From NCBI RefSeq assembly GCF_002532075.1, contig NZ_LYXE01000063.1, positions 248,001 to 312,000 on the forward strand: a stretch of 64,000 bases of DNA, in the 5' to 3' direction. Under the pieces are notes generated by a model that was not told the origin of the DNA, searched no databases, and worked only from the letters and a program-made list of their open reading frames with translations. Below are positions 16,865 through 27,100 of the stretch, one piece after another. Numbering within the stretch: the first letter of the stretch is position 1; every line of letters starts with the position of its first letter. This DNA comes from Candidatus Chloroploca asiatica (GTDB lineage: Bacteria; Chloroflexota; Chloroflexia; Chloroflexales; Chloroflexaceae). A program made the position numbers and the translations under genes.

Positions 16865-17955
16865 ACATTCTCGACCAATATATCACAACGGCCCCTAGCG
16901 CACAAAATGCGGTGAATATTTTTGAGCATGCCTGGTCAGCAAGCTTTATTCACCCATACGAACACCTCGAGGCTGGTACCATCCCATGTTTTACTGACGC
17001 TCGCGTAGCCTGGGCTGCAGAAAAACTAGGAGGATTTACCAATAAAACAATTCTAGAGTTAGGCCCTCTTGAGTCTGCACAGTCATATCTATTAGAAAAG
17101 CAAGGTGCAGCAAGAATAGTCGCGATCGAAGCCAATACGATTTCCTATTTAAAGTGTCTCTTAGTAAAAGAACTCTATAACATAAAGGGATTGGAACTTT
17201 TATGTGGTGATTTCGTCTCTTACCTTAAAGAGACGCAGGATCAGTACGATGTGGCGTTTGCTAGTGGGGTTTTGTATCACATGAAGCGCCCTGTTGAATT
17301 GCTTTATCTGCTCTCACAAGTAAGTGATAGGTTATTTATATGGACACACTATTATGATGAGGCGTTAATTCATCCGAGAGAGCACTTGCGTGAGAGGTTT
17401 CAGGGTTCTGGTGAAGCAGAATTCGCAGGATTCAAGCACACACTATATCGACAAGAATATCAGACGACACTAAATTGGGAAGGTTTTTGCGGTGGGAGTG
17501 CTCCATTTAGCTACTGGCTAAGTCGATCGGATATTATTGCATGTCTCGAATACTTTGGGTTCGACCAGTTGGAAATCAGCTTCGAGACGACTGATGATCA
17601 CCATGGAGGGCCAAGCTTTGCGATTGCGGCAACCCGCACGCCCAACAGTATCCGACCATCGTCTTATAGCGCCACCGTATTGGAATATACAATTGCTGAA
17701 CATTTGCTTGCGAAAGAGGCGCACGAACCTGAAATAATACAGCCTGAAATACGGCAACCCGAAACCGAGAACATTGTCAGCGTTCAGATAGAAGCAATGC
17801 AACAGCTGCTAAACGAGCAACAAACCTATATCATCCATCTTGAGCAGGTGGTGCAAAACAAAGAGCGTCATATTCGTGAACTGAAGAAACATGTTGAGCG
17901 ACTTGAAAATGGGCGCATCATGCGCTTGATGAAGGCATTGCGCCGCAATCAATGA
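16861..17955 (+). CDS. Class I SAM-dependent methyltransferase with C-terminal coiled coil
   Basis: A 364-residue protein. The methyltransferase domain (about 55-240) has motif I ILELGPLESAQSYLL, the acidic residue in VAIEANTISY, and the post-motif region FASGVLYHMKRP. Residues about 300-355 form a coiled coil (YIIHLEQVVQNKERHIRELK) ending in an RIMRLMKALRR tail, as often seen in glycan-operon methyltransferases. The base composition is clearly richer in A/T than in both neighbours, suggesting a different origin. It is coupled to the aminotransferase gene by ATGA and converges, with only 4 bases between stops, on the polysaccharide operon. It may modify a sugar; the substrate is unknown. Confidence 0.82.
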   Translation: MNILDQYITTAPSAQNAVNIFEHAWSASFIHPYEHLEAGTIPCFTDARVAWAAEKLGGFTNKTILELGPLESAQSYLLEKQGAARIVAIEANTISYLKCLLVKELYNIKGLELLCGDFVSYLKETQDQYDVAFASGVLYHMKRPVELLYLLSQVSDRLFIWTHYYDEALIHPREHLRERFQGSGEAEFAGFKHTLYRQEYQTTLNWEGFCGGSAPFSYWLSRSDIIACLEYFGFDQLEISFETTDDHHGGPSFAIAATRTPNSIRPSSYSATVLEYTIAEHLLAKEAHEPEIIQPEIRQPETENIVSVQIEAMQQLLNEQQTYIIHLEQVVQNKERHIRELKKHVERLENGRIMRLMKALRRNQ

Positions 17956-17959
17956 ACTG

Positions 17960-19033
17960 CTAAGCGGAGTGTATTCTTGCTCCAATGCGCTTGGCCGCTG
18001 CGTCCCAGCTCCAGCGTTGCGCTTCACTGGCAGCAGCGCTCCCTCTGGCGCGGGCTTCTTCGCGATGCGTATGGACGTGGCGCAAGAGGGCGACTAGGTG
18101 GTCATGGTCCGGCTCGGCCCACTGCGCACCACGATAGAGTGGCTCGTGTGGATCAGCAGGCACCAGGCGACGCACGGCGAGTGGATAACCACAGGTCTCC
18201 GTGAGAAAGGCAGTCGAGCCGCTCCAGTCGGTGACGATCGCGGGCACCCCACAGGCCATTGCTTCAAGGGCAGGCATGCACCAGCCCTCGCCGCGACTCG
18301 GCAGCACAAAACAATCGGCACTCTGATAGAGTTCAACGAGTTGCGGCACAGTCATGGCACGGTTGTAAAGAATACCTACAGGCGGAGCAGGCGCGGGCAA
18401 GGCAGCGTGTAACTCACGGAGGGGATTGGTCGCGGGTGTGCGACAGTCAAGTTTCAGGAGCAACAGCACCGGATCATCAGGGCGAAAGGCCGCCCGATAG
18501 GCCGACAAGAGGAGATCCCACCCCTTGCGCCGCCCCCACTCGAAGACGGAAAGAAAGATTGTACGCTCGGCAAGACGTTCACGAGCAGGCCCGGGGCGAA
18601 ACGTCGCCAGATCGACACCGAGCGGCACGACATGTACCGGGCGCGTCACGCCACTCTCGCGAAACATTGCCGCCCCCCACGCCGTCGGCGTCCAGACCTC
18701 GTCCATCAGATTGGCCTGGGCCACCCAGGTTGACGGCAAGCGATCAACCTCAAGCATCGTGAAGCCAATGCGATAGCGGCCACTATTTTTGGCAAAGAGA
18801 TCACCGCGTCCATAGACAACCTGGGGGACATCGAGGCGCAGAGGCAGCGCCTGCAGGGCCGTAATCTGCGGATCACCGACCCCAAAGAGGGTGGCCTCGC
18901 GGTCATCAGAGTCGAAGAGATAGAGCGGGCGCACGGCCCGCCCCTGATCACGTAGTGCAAGCACAAGTGCCCGGGACGAGCCACTATAGCCGGTGAGCGA
19001 CGTAAACGACGAATGCCAGACGAATTCAGTCAC
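17960..19033 (-). CDS. Glycosyltransferase, GT4 family
   Basis: A 357-residue GT-B enzyme. The N-terminal half starts with the glycine-rich loop LTGYSGSSRA; the C-terminal donor domain has TIFLSVFEWGRRKGWDLLL (about 170-190) and the E-x7-E region SRGEGWCMPALEAMACGVP. There is no membrane segment. It is the last gene of the long minus-strand polysaccharide operon; its ATG overlaps the stop of the small coiled-coil gene (ATGA). It most likely adds one sugar to the repeat unit or lipid-linked glycan. I see no terminator in the 4 bases before the facing methyltransferase gene. Confidence 0.87.
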   Translation of the reverse strand: MTEFVWHSSFTSLTGYSGSSRALVLALRDQGRAVRPLYLFDSDDREATLFGVGDPQITALQALPLRLDVPQVVYGRGDLFAKNSGRYRIGFTMLEVDRLPSTWVAQANLMDEVWTPTAWGAAMFRESGVTRPVHVVPLGVDLATFRPGPARERLAERTIFLSVFEWGRRKGWDLLLSAYRAAFRPDDPVLLLLKLDCRTPATNPLRELHAALPAPAPPVGILYNRAMTVPQLVELYQSADCFVLPSRGEGWCMPALEAMACGVPAIVTDWSGSTAFLTETCGYPLAVRRLVPADPHEPLYRGAQWAEPDHDHLVALLRHVHTHREEARARGSAAASEAQRWSWDAAAKRIGARIHSA

Positions 19034-19419
19034 GCCTCACGCTCCAATGCCTGCACACGCGCCTCGAGGCGCGCCCGGGCGGCCCGTTCTTCATCAAGAT
19101 GAGACGTCAAACTATCAACAACCCGCACCAGCGAAGCATGAAACGCACTCGTCTGGGCCAACTCGGGGCCAAGCAACCACCAGGCCAGACGGGTACGGAG
19201 GCGGGCAACAAAACCGTGCGCCGGAGGCGGGCGGAGCTCGTACTGCTCACGCAGCGTAATCAACTCACGGGCAAGAAACGGATCGCGCAGTGCAAGCTCA
19301 GTCAGCGTCGGCAACGACGCGAGCGCAGGGTGATCAGCGTGCAAAGCACGTTCAACAGCGGCGAGCAGGGGCTCATCATCACCAACAGGAACCACAAAGA
19401 GTGAGTTTAGCTCAGACAT
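19030..19419 (-). CDS. Small coiled-coil protein of the polysaccharide operon
   Basis: A 129-residue protein with no membrane segment. The N-terminal half is helical and rich in Leu/Ala (LTELALRDPFLARELITLRE); the last 30 residues form a coiled coil (SLTSHLDEERAARARLEARV). A GTG at 19428 is an alternative start; the ATG at 19419 is preferred without a strong ribosome binding site for either. It is coupled by overlap to the GT4 gene downstream. Similar short helical modules are seen attached to glycosyltransferases and methyltransferases in glycan operons, so it may be a scaffold for the GT. No family is recognised. Confidence 0.55.
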   Translation of the reverse strand: MSELNSLFVVPVGDDEPLLAAVERALHADHPALASLPTLTELALRDPFLARELITLREQYELRPPPAHGFVARLRTRLAWWLLGPELAQTSAFHASLVRVVDSLTSHLDEERAARARLEARVQALEREA

Positions 19420-19480
19420 ATCAGTCACGTTGGGCCAGGAAGCAGGGAAAAGCCGCTCCCTGTATTACGCCTTCGGTTCT

Positions 19481-21439
19481 TTATTGAACAATAACAGGCA
19501 CCAGACTACACTGGACACTCCCATTCGTTGCATCGAAGAGATCAGCACACAGGTAGTAGGTACCACGATTGACTCCTGTCGTATCCCAGGTGAAGTCAAG
19601 CTGATTCTCGACAGGGATCGGCGGTGACGACGTTGACGGTCGTGACAGAACCGGCAGAAAGACCTGGGACTTCGTTGGATCTGGAAGCGGAACGGCACCT
19701 CCACCAACACGAGCAGCCAGATTCTGGCGCGGATTGGCGCGATCAGTCGTGTAATAGAAGGTTGCCTGGACTGCCGCTGGTGCTTTATTCAGACTCATAA
19801 TGACTTTGTAGGGCGTACCGGCAGCAACCGTATTGCTATTGGTCAAACGAATCGAGCGGATCCGTTGGGTGAAGGGGCCACCGCCTGTGATGCGATCCGC
19901 CACCTCGGTGATATTCTCATTGGGATCAAAACGTAGCTCAAGAATTGGTGCCGTTCGCCAATTCAACGGCCCAGTGGGGCACTCGCCTTGCCATTCCTCA
20001 GCCATGCCACTTTCAGGATCCCACAGATCAATCATGATCTGCTGGCGGCCAATGTCATAGGGGATATCGGGGCCAACTATGGTGCAACGAAAACCAGGGC
20101 GGCCACTCGTCCCCTGAATCGACCAGATCCAACGGCCAATCATGCCATGTGGAATATTAGACCACGGAACAAGCCAACTCGTCTCCATGTCAATGGTAAG
20201 ATAGCGATAGACATTTGGATCAAGGGGAAGCGGTGTATTCAATTTGATGGCTACATCAATACCGGCAGGCAACGGACCAGAAGGTGTTACGAGCAGCATA
20301 CCATCGCCATCATAGGTCGCGGTTGGAGGTGGGCTTTCCAATTGAAAATGTATCACAGTGGCATCGCCATCACCAGGACGAAAATCCCACGCATTGCCAG
20401 CGAGGGTCGCATAATCATTGCCGCTCGCAGGCGATGGCACAGCAAACGTACCAATTGGCGTCTGATTGATCTGAAGAGCCTGGTCACTGCGCTGCGAACA
20501 ACAGGTGGTCAGCGTGCCAACCCCCACCTGATAACGACCAGGCGGCACACCTTGCAGATCAACCGAGGCGCGCCCATTGATGCCATTCACTGGCGTCAAA
20601 CGGATATCGCGGGTTGTTCCCACAGGACGGAGCCACAGTGCCTGCACGGCGGCATCAGGTGCCCAGGTAATTGTATGCTCAGAAGGCGTACAATCAGTCA
20701 AGCGAATCCAATCCACTTCAAAACCTACATTGGCGGCAATCGCAGTCGGATCAATCCGCAACCCTTGCCACTGACCACGTGAGGTCCAGGCTTCACCGAC
20801 GGTAACCCCGTTGGGTGGATTGGCAAGATCGACCTGAATCACTTGCCAGCGTGGAGTTGGAAGATTGGCAAAAGCTTCCGGATAGAGCTGCATATAGGTC
20901 ATGCCAAACGCCCCTTCGGGACGATTCAGATAACGATCAGCAAACCAGAAGATCCGCATCACGTCAGGGCCAAGGCGATTTGCCGCCGGCGACTCACTCC
21001 GCAAGGCAACGTAGAGGCAGCGCAGGTTGCTAGGAATCGGTGCATTCGCCCCAACCAGATCATTGATCGGTAAGACAAGGAGATCACTCGCCGACTCGCG
21101 AATATAACCAGGAAAAAGAGGAAAGAAAGCCGCATTGCCATCACCACTGATCGCATCGCTATACGAGGAACCTCGAAAGACACCATTGCTGACTTGCGGA
21201 TCTCTGATGAGACGACGCTGACCTGATTCGTTAAGATAGTGAGAAATATCGCCATACTGATCCATATCCCATGGATTGCCGAAAAGATGGGTCGCATAGT
21301 CAAGGCTCTCGGCAATGAGATTCGTTGGCACTTGAACCCCAGATTGTTGGATTGTCTGAGCAGTACCGGGGGTAATGAGGATCATAACAACAGCAAGTGT
21401 GCCTAAGATGGGAAGCAGAAGGCGTAGAGCAGAGCGCAT
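19481..21439 (-). CDS. Large secreted protein with duplicated beta-rich domain
   Basis: A 652-residue protein with a signal peptide (LLLPILGTLAVVMILITP, cut near GTAQT at about residue 28). The mature part is rich in beta-strand patterns, Pro and Gly. Two similar units begin with YATHLFGNPWDMDQYGD and YATLAGNAWDFRPGDGD about 300 residues apart, pointing to an internal duplication, with lectin- or carbohydrate-binding-like content. The C terminus has a PTKSQVFLPVLSRP stretch common in exported proteins of Chloroflexota. The start at 21439 follows GGAGAAAGGG. It lies inside the glycosyltransferase operon, so it may bind or hold the exported polysaccharide. No catalytic motif is seen. Confidence 0.65.
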   Translation of the reverse strand: MRSALRLLLPILGTLAVVMILITPGTAQTIQQSGVQVPTNLIAESLDYATHLFGNPWDMDQYGDISHYLNESGQRRLIRDPQVSNGVFRGSSYSDAISGDGNAAFFPLFPGYIRESASDLLVLPINDLVGANAPIPSNLRCLYVALRSESPAANRLGPDVMRIFWFADRYLNRPEGAFGMTYMQLYPEAFANLPTPRWQVIQVDLANPPNGVTVGEAWTSRGQWQGLRIDPTAIAANVGFEVDWIRLTDCTPSEHTITWAPDAAVQALWLRPVGTTRDIRLTPVNGINGRASVDLQGVPPGRYQVGVGTLTTCCSQRSDQALQINQTPIGTFAVPSPASGNDYATLAGNAWDFRPGDGDATVIHFQLESPPPTATYDGDGMLLVTPSGPLPAGIDVAIKLNTPLPLDPNVYRYLTIDMETSWLVPWSNIPHGMIGRWIWSIQGTSGRPGFRCTIVGPDIPYDIGRQQIMIDLWDPESGMAEEWQGECPTGPLNWRTAPILELRFDPNENITEVADRITGGGPFTQRIRSIRLTNSNTVAAGTPYKVIMSLNKAPAAVQATFYYTTDRANPRQNLAARVGGGAVPLPDPTKSQVFLPVLSRPSTSSPPIPVENQLDFTWDTTGVNRGTYYLCADLFDATNGSVQCSLVPVIVQ

Positions 21440-21527
21440 GATCCAACCCTTTCTCCAAGATCTGACATGCGTGTACCGGCAAACCGTTGTCAGTGGGCAT
21501 ATTGTAACAGGTCTGGCGGCTTTTCTG

Positions 21528-22535
21528 TTAACCAAGCAACTGCTGGGCAGAGGTCAGCGCCGCGTGGTAATGGGTTTGTCCAGGCACTTGCTGCAGGCGA
21601 TGCAACACTGAGACAATGTGGGCATGGGCAGCATCCTCATTCAGGTGAAGAGGCATACGAGCAGCCACGATATCATGCATGTGAGCCAGCGTTTGTGCAT
21701 AAGCCCAACGCAAGGCACGTTCCTCGGGGGTTGCACGACGCGCTGCACAATACGAAGCCTCAGCAGGAGCAAACGCCTCGCTCAGTTCGGTCAGACTCAA
21801 GCGCTTGAGCAGATAGCGCAAACGGCCTTGATGATAGTAAGCCATGCGGGTAACTTCGTCACGTGTCGAGTGGGACTCTTGATGGGCGAGGGTTGCCGCT
21901 GGTGCATACACCAGTCGATAGCCCGCCCGGACGAGTCGCCAGCAGAGATCGACGTCTTCGTAATACGCGGGCCAGAAGCCTTCATCAAACAGACCAACCT
22001 CAACAAGGGCCGCCAGGCGCAGCGCCAACGCCGCGCCGGTTAGCAACGCATAGTCACGCGGCGACTCATATTGGCCCTGATCAGTCTCGCCCCAACCTAC
22101 ATGGCGCACCAGGCCCAACGGCCATTCCAGCCGCGCCCCGGCATGCTGAAGGCGTCCGTCAGGGTAACGGATCTTGCTGCCAACGGCCGCAACCTGAGGC
22201 TCGTCGAACTGAGCCAGCAAACCGGCCAACCAGCCTGGATCAACCAGCGTATCCTGGTTGAGCAGGACGGCAACATCAAACGAAGGCGAGGCAGCGATGA
22301 TATGGCGCAGGCCCACATTCATCCCCCCGGCAAAACCAAGATTGCGCGAATTGGCCAGAATTTCGACCTCGGGCAAGGTGGCGGCAACCTGAGCGATGCT
22401 CGCATCGGCAGAGGCATTATCCACAACAAGGAGTTTGTCGGACGGGCGGCTCTGGCGCAACACGGCAGCAAGACAAGGAAGCAGCGCATCGGCAGCATTC
22501 CAACTCAAGACAATGACAGCCACGCGCACCGGCAT
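21528..22535 (-). CDS. Glycosyltransferase family 2 (rhamnosyltransferase-like)
   Basis: A 335-residue GT-A enzyme. The N terminus has VRVAVIVLSWNAADALLPC and LLVVDNASADASI, the nucleotide-binding start of GT2. The DxD-like element is VLLNQDTLVD (about 88-97), and GFWPAYYEDVDLCWRLVRAG is the ED motif of the rhamnosyltransferase branch. An extra C-terminal helical region follows (about 240-335). The ATG overlaps the stop of the GT4 gene upstream (TAATG). It probably transfers dTDP-rhamnose or a similar sugar; the donor is inferred only from the family. Confidence 0.87.
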   Translation of the reverse strand: MPVRVAVIVLSWNAADALLPCLAAVLRQSRPSDKLLVVDNASADASIAQVAATLPEVEILANSRNLGFAGGMNVGLRHIIAASPSFDVAVLLNQDTLVDPGWLAGLLAQFDEPQVAAVGSKIRYPDGRLQHAGARLEWPLGLVRHVGWGETDQGQYESPRDYALLTGAALALRLAALVEVGLFDEGFWPAYYEDVDLCWRLVRAGYRLVYAPAATLAHQESHSTRDEVTRMAYYHQGRLRYLLKRLSLTELSEAFAPAEASYCAARRATPEERALRWAYAQTLAHMHDIVAARMPLHLNEDAAHAHIVSVLHRLQQVPGQTHYHAALTSAQQLLG

Positions 22536-24121
22536 TACTCCTTGCTGGACGGAGGAACTGGCACCTCGCCGCGTTGCCGCACCTCCAGGCGCAACACAGC
22601 ATCTTCGAGCCCTTGTAACTGCATCGCAAAAGCCTCGATCTGGGTTTTGCCAATGCGAGCCATGTGATCAGTTACTTCAGCCTGGGCATAGACAACCTGA
22701 ATATGCGCGGCGAGCAGAGGCATGACGGGGCGCACCAGCAGGTGAGCCAAACGTCTGCCGAGTTGCGCCAACAACGGTGTATCCGGGGCGGGCTTCTGAA
22801 GCTGATGCCAGCGTTCTTCCAGCAACCGCACCGCTTCATTGCGTTGCGCAACTGGCGATGGCTGCGTTGGGCGTACAGGCTCACGGAGAAGGGGAGCGAG
22901 GGATCGGGTACGCAGAGGCTCACGGACAAAACGCAGGATCGGCTCAATCAGGTGCGCCCATTGCAACCGTGACGCCAGGGCGCGCGCCCGGAGCGCCTGT
23001 TGTGACCGCAGTTCAGCATCCTCAAGCAACTGTACAAGTGCCGCACTGACGGCAGTCGGATCTTCAGGGGGAACAACCAGACCAACGCCTTCGGCACGGA
23101 TCAACTCTGCCGCTGGATCGCCGTCGCTCAAGAGACTCGGGCGGCCCACCCAGAAATGATCAAGCACCCGCGAACGCACCGCCGCATAACGGGTCTCGAG
23201 GTGGTCACGATGCAACGAAACAAAGAGATCGGCCTCAAGCAGCAGATCGGCGCGTTGGGCATAGGGCACCCATTCGTCGTAGAAAAAGACGTGGCGATCA
23301 AGCAGACCAAAGCTTGCGGCAAGCGTACGGGCCTGCGCCCCGGCCTGCATCGGCAGCGCATGTCCAGGGTGCCGCCCTGCCAGAAAGACCAACCGCACCT
23401 GAGGCAGGGCCTCGACAACCGCCGGCATCGCCGCTACTAACGTCTGCGGATCCAGCCAATCCCACAAGCCACCACTCCAGAGCACGAGCAGATCATCCGG
23501 GCCAATGCCAGGCACCACACCGCGCAACCCTGGCCCCTGGCGAACAGGAGGAGCCGCAGGAAGACCAAACGGCACCACATCAATAAGACGACGAAGATCG
23601 GGATCGTGGTCAGTCAAGGTGGGCGTCACCCGGCCAGCGAGGAGCAAAGCACCGATATAGAGGTCCCGTTGACGCTCGGTAGCGCAGAGAAAACCGTCTC
23701 CAGCGGCTAACTGACACTGGAAAAGCGCCACATCACGCTGGTGGCGCAATGAGCGTTCCGCCGCAGAGGCAGTGCGGAAGAGCTCAAGATTTTCAAGCAT
23801 GGTGGGATCGTAGAGATCGATGAGCAAAGGCACATCGAGCTCAGCCAGTTCAGGATGCGCCTCAAGCAGATGCCCGTTGAGCAACACAACGGTCGTACCA
23901 GCAAGCCAGGGAGCAAAACTAGCTGGCTTGCCCGGTGTATAGGAACCGAGTTGCAAACCAGGCGGTGGGGGCAGATCAATCTGATTGGGGGCAACCAGAG
24001 TCGTTGGCACATGGCCTGCCAGGGCACGGGCAAGCTCCCAAGCGCGGATACCCGGCCCAGCCATGCGCGAACCAACCACATCGTGGCAAACGATCAACAG
24101 ATGCGGCGCATCTATGCTCAT
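22535..24121 (-). CDS. Glycosyltransferase, GT4 family with helical C-terminal extension
   Basis: A 528-residue protein. Residues 1-400 form a GT-B enzyme: the N-terminal loop GSRMAGPGIRAWELARAL (about 17-34) is typical of GT4, and the donor domain has LLVLWSGGLWDWLDP and the DLFVSLHRD region. The last ~120 residues are helical, with an IEAFAMQLQGLEDAVLRLE coiled coil, perhaps for membrane or partner binding. The start overlaps the stop of the four-domain protein (ATGA), and its stop overlaps the next gene (TAATG). The acceptor is unknown. Confidence 0.85.
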   Translation of the reverse strand: MSIDAPHLLIVCHDVVGSRMAGPGIRAWELARALAGHVPTTLVAPNQIDLPPPPGLQLGSYTPGKPASFAPWLAGTTVVLLNGHLLEAHPELAELDVPLLIDLYDPTMLENLELFRTASAAERSLRHQRDVALFQCQLAAGDGFLCATERQRDLYIGALLLAGRVTPTLTDHDPDLRRLIDVVPFGLPAAPPVRQGPGLRGVVPGIGPDDLLVLWSGGLWDWLDPQTLVAAMPAVVEALPQVRLVFLAGRHPGHALPMQAGAQARTLAASFGLLDRHVFFYDEWVPYAQRADLLLEADLFVSLHRDHLETRYAAVRSRVLDHFWVGRPSLLSDGDPAAELIRAEGVGLVVPPEDPTAVSAALVQLLEDAELRSQQALRARALASRLQWAHLIEPILRFVREPLRTRSLAPLLREPVRPTQPSPVAQRNEAVRLLEERWHQLQKPAPDTPLLAQLGRRLAHLLVRPVMPLLAAHIQVVYAQAEVTDHMARIGKTQIEAFAMQLQGLEDAVLRLEVRQRGEVPVPPSSKE

Positions 24122-27100
24122 GAGAGCGATCCTGACGGAGGCTCTGGCGAAAGAGATTGATCGTCATGATCCTGCAGTGAGCGCACAAGCTCTGGAGGTA
24201 ACAACTCATGGAGAAGTTGTTCCATAGCCGTACCGAACGCATCGGCAGTAAAACAGGCCTCATAACGAGCACGCGCAGCAACCCCTAGACGCTGGCGCAA
24301 TCTGGGTGTCGTCACCAACATCGCGAGATCCGAAGCAAGCGTCTCGGCATCATCAGCCGGAACAACCAAGCCCTCCTGTCCATGGCGTACAGCTTCGGTC
24401 ACACCTCCAACATCCGTTACCAGGATCGCCTTGCCATAGGCCATGGCCTCAAGAATAGATACCGGCAAGACCTCATCACGCGACGGCAAGACAAAAATAT
24501 CAGCCTGGGCGAGATAGGTCAGTGCCTCAGCATGGGAGACCAGACCAGTAAAATAGATATTATCGACCGAAGCAAGTTCGGCACGAAGCTGACGATAAAA
24601 CACCCGATCCAACACACTTCCCACGAAATAGAGCTCAAATTGACTACGCAAAGCGCCCGGCAAAGCAAGCAATGCTTTGGCAACCAAATCCTGGCCTTTA
24701 CGCGGCTCGATACTGGCCATCACCACCACGGCAAGCGGACGGTCTTGCGTTTTAGGCAAGCTCGGGATCAAAGCAGGGGCTTGAATCCCATAGGGAATTG
24801 GGGCAGGCATTTGGCGTGGCACAAGATCCGCATAGAGCGCAACCGTTGCGGCAGCAGGAAAGATCAACCGATCAGCAACAACCAAAGCTTCGTGGGCAAC
24901 TACTTCGCTCTGGATCAACTCGCGCCCAAACCGCGACTCGTGGAGCCACCAGGCACATGGAACACTCATCACGTGGGCGGCAAGCACCACACGACGCCCG
25001 AGGATGGTATTGACAAGCACGAGATCGTAATCGCGAACAATGGTTGCCGCCAGCAACGCATCAGCATAGAGGTCATCAATCAAACGGAGACCAATACCAG
25101 CAGCTTCAATCATTGGTTCAAGCGGACCTGCCGAAGGCGAAGCAATCGTTACGGCATAGCCCCGCGCCAACAGAGAGCTTGCCAATTGCACCAACATCAA
25201 CGGTGCCCCTGTGAGCGAAAGCTCGTGGGCGCAGAGCAACACACGGGGCTGACGATCGGGCACAGGCGCACGACGTGGTCGTGGCTTGAGCAGAAGGGCA
25301 GCCATTTCTGCCATCTGTTGAGGAGCATACGCTTCAGTAAGCTTAAAGCCCGCCATGATCGAAGCCATCCGCTCAAGCAAGCTTTCCCCGGCAGGATCAG
25401 CAATCGTAGGGCGACGATGCACTGGCGAAAGGTGGGGACTAAAATAGGGATCGCCCGCCATCATCTGGGGCAGCATCTCGATCGTTGCACGCAAGACATC
25501 AGCAGGAGGCAACGTATAACCACGCGAACCACCTTCATGGTGAAGCAGCGTTGCGTAGGGTGTATAGACAACCCGCAAACCGTGCTGATGAGCCGCCAGG
25601 CAGAAGGTCAGATCACTATACCCCACACGATAGCGTTCATCAAAGCCCCCAATGGCTGTAAAGACCTCGCGGCGCATCATCATACAGGCACCCGTAAGTG
25701 CCAGCAGATCACGATACCACTCGGAGGAACCAAAGGGGCCATAGGTCGGGGTCACATCCCCATCAAAGAGGTGGCTCCCGTGGCCTTCGACGCCAATGGC
25801 GACACCGGCGTGCTGCGTCGTACCATCAGGGCGCACCAATTTACAGCCAACCACCCCAACCTCGGGGCGCTCGGCCCAACCAACCAGTTCGTGCAACCAA
25901 TCACCGGTACGTATCTCGGTATCATTATTGAGGAAGAGCAGCAACTCGCCACGCGCCTCGGCTACACCAAGATTGTTGGCCCGCGACCAGTTGAATGGTT
26001 CCGCGAATGGAACAACGCGCACCCGAGCATCGGCCTTGAGTTGCTCATAATAGGCCAGCGTGCGCGCATCAACCGAGCCATTATCAACAATGATCACCTC
26101 ATAGTTGGGATAGGTTGTGGTGGCAAAGAGTGAACTGAGACAGGCGTGGAGCAACTCGTAGCGATTGCGATTCGGAATAATGATCGAAACAAGTTTATCT
26201 GACACCGGCCAGACCACCCGCAGGTCACTCGCATTGAGCCGCACCACCTCGGCGGAAGAACCGAGGCCACGTGCGAGATGATCGCGCAGCGCACGTTCCT
26301 GGCCGGCCAGCGCCCACGGCTTGGCATTGGCATCACGCGAAGCTGAACCAGGCATCTGACGCCAGTGGTAGAGCACCCGCGGAATATGGTAGATCGCCCT
26401 GGTACGCTCGCTGCAACGCAACGCCAGATCCCAATCCTGGGCACCGTCGGTGGCCGGATTGAAGCACCCTGCCGCTTCAACGAGACGCCGCCGGAAGACG
26501 CCGTGCATCAAATAGTTGGTCGAGAGCAACAGATCCGGCGACCAGGCCGACGGTTTGAACCAGGGACTATGGCGTGTTGTTGCGTCCTCACTCAACTTAT
26601 CTTCATCATAGTAGACGATATCAGCCTCTGGATGGGCCTTGAGCGTCTGAACAACCTGAAAGAGCGCCTCGGGGGCCAGGGTATCATCGTGATCGAGGAG
26701 CAGGATAAACTCACCTGTCGCGAGCGCAAGGGCGGCGTTCGAATTGGCACTAATGCCCTCATTCTGTTCAAGGATCGTCAGGCGCACGCGGGAATCAGTC
26801 GAAGCAACGCGCTGGAGCAACGCGGTCACCTCTGGCTCGGTCGAAGCATCAGCGACACACAACTCCCAGTGATCATAGGTCTGCACAAAAAGCGATGCCA
26901 GCATCGCCTTGAGAGCCGCTGGTGCGGGATTGTAGACTGGGGTAACAATGCTAAGCAATGGACGCTCGGCCAACTGAGACACCTGCCGACGCTGAGCGAT
27001 CAACGCGGCTGCATCTGGCTCATTGGCCGCGATCCAGCGTGCATAGACCGAGGCAGGATCAGAGGGCAAAGCAAGTACAGCAGGAGTCACGGGAACAGGA

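Noticed and set aside
24382-26133. 583-codon plus-strand ORF opposite the four-domain glycosyltransferase
   Set aside because: The sense strand has four recognisable domains in frame; the antisense protein is low-complexity.
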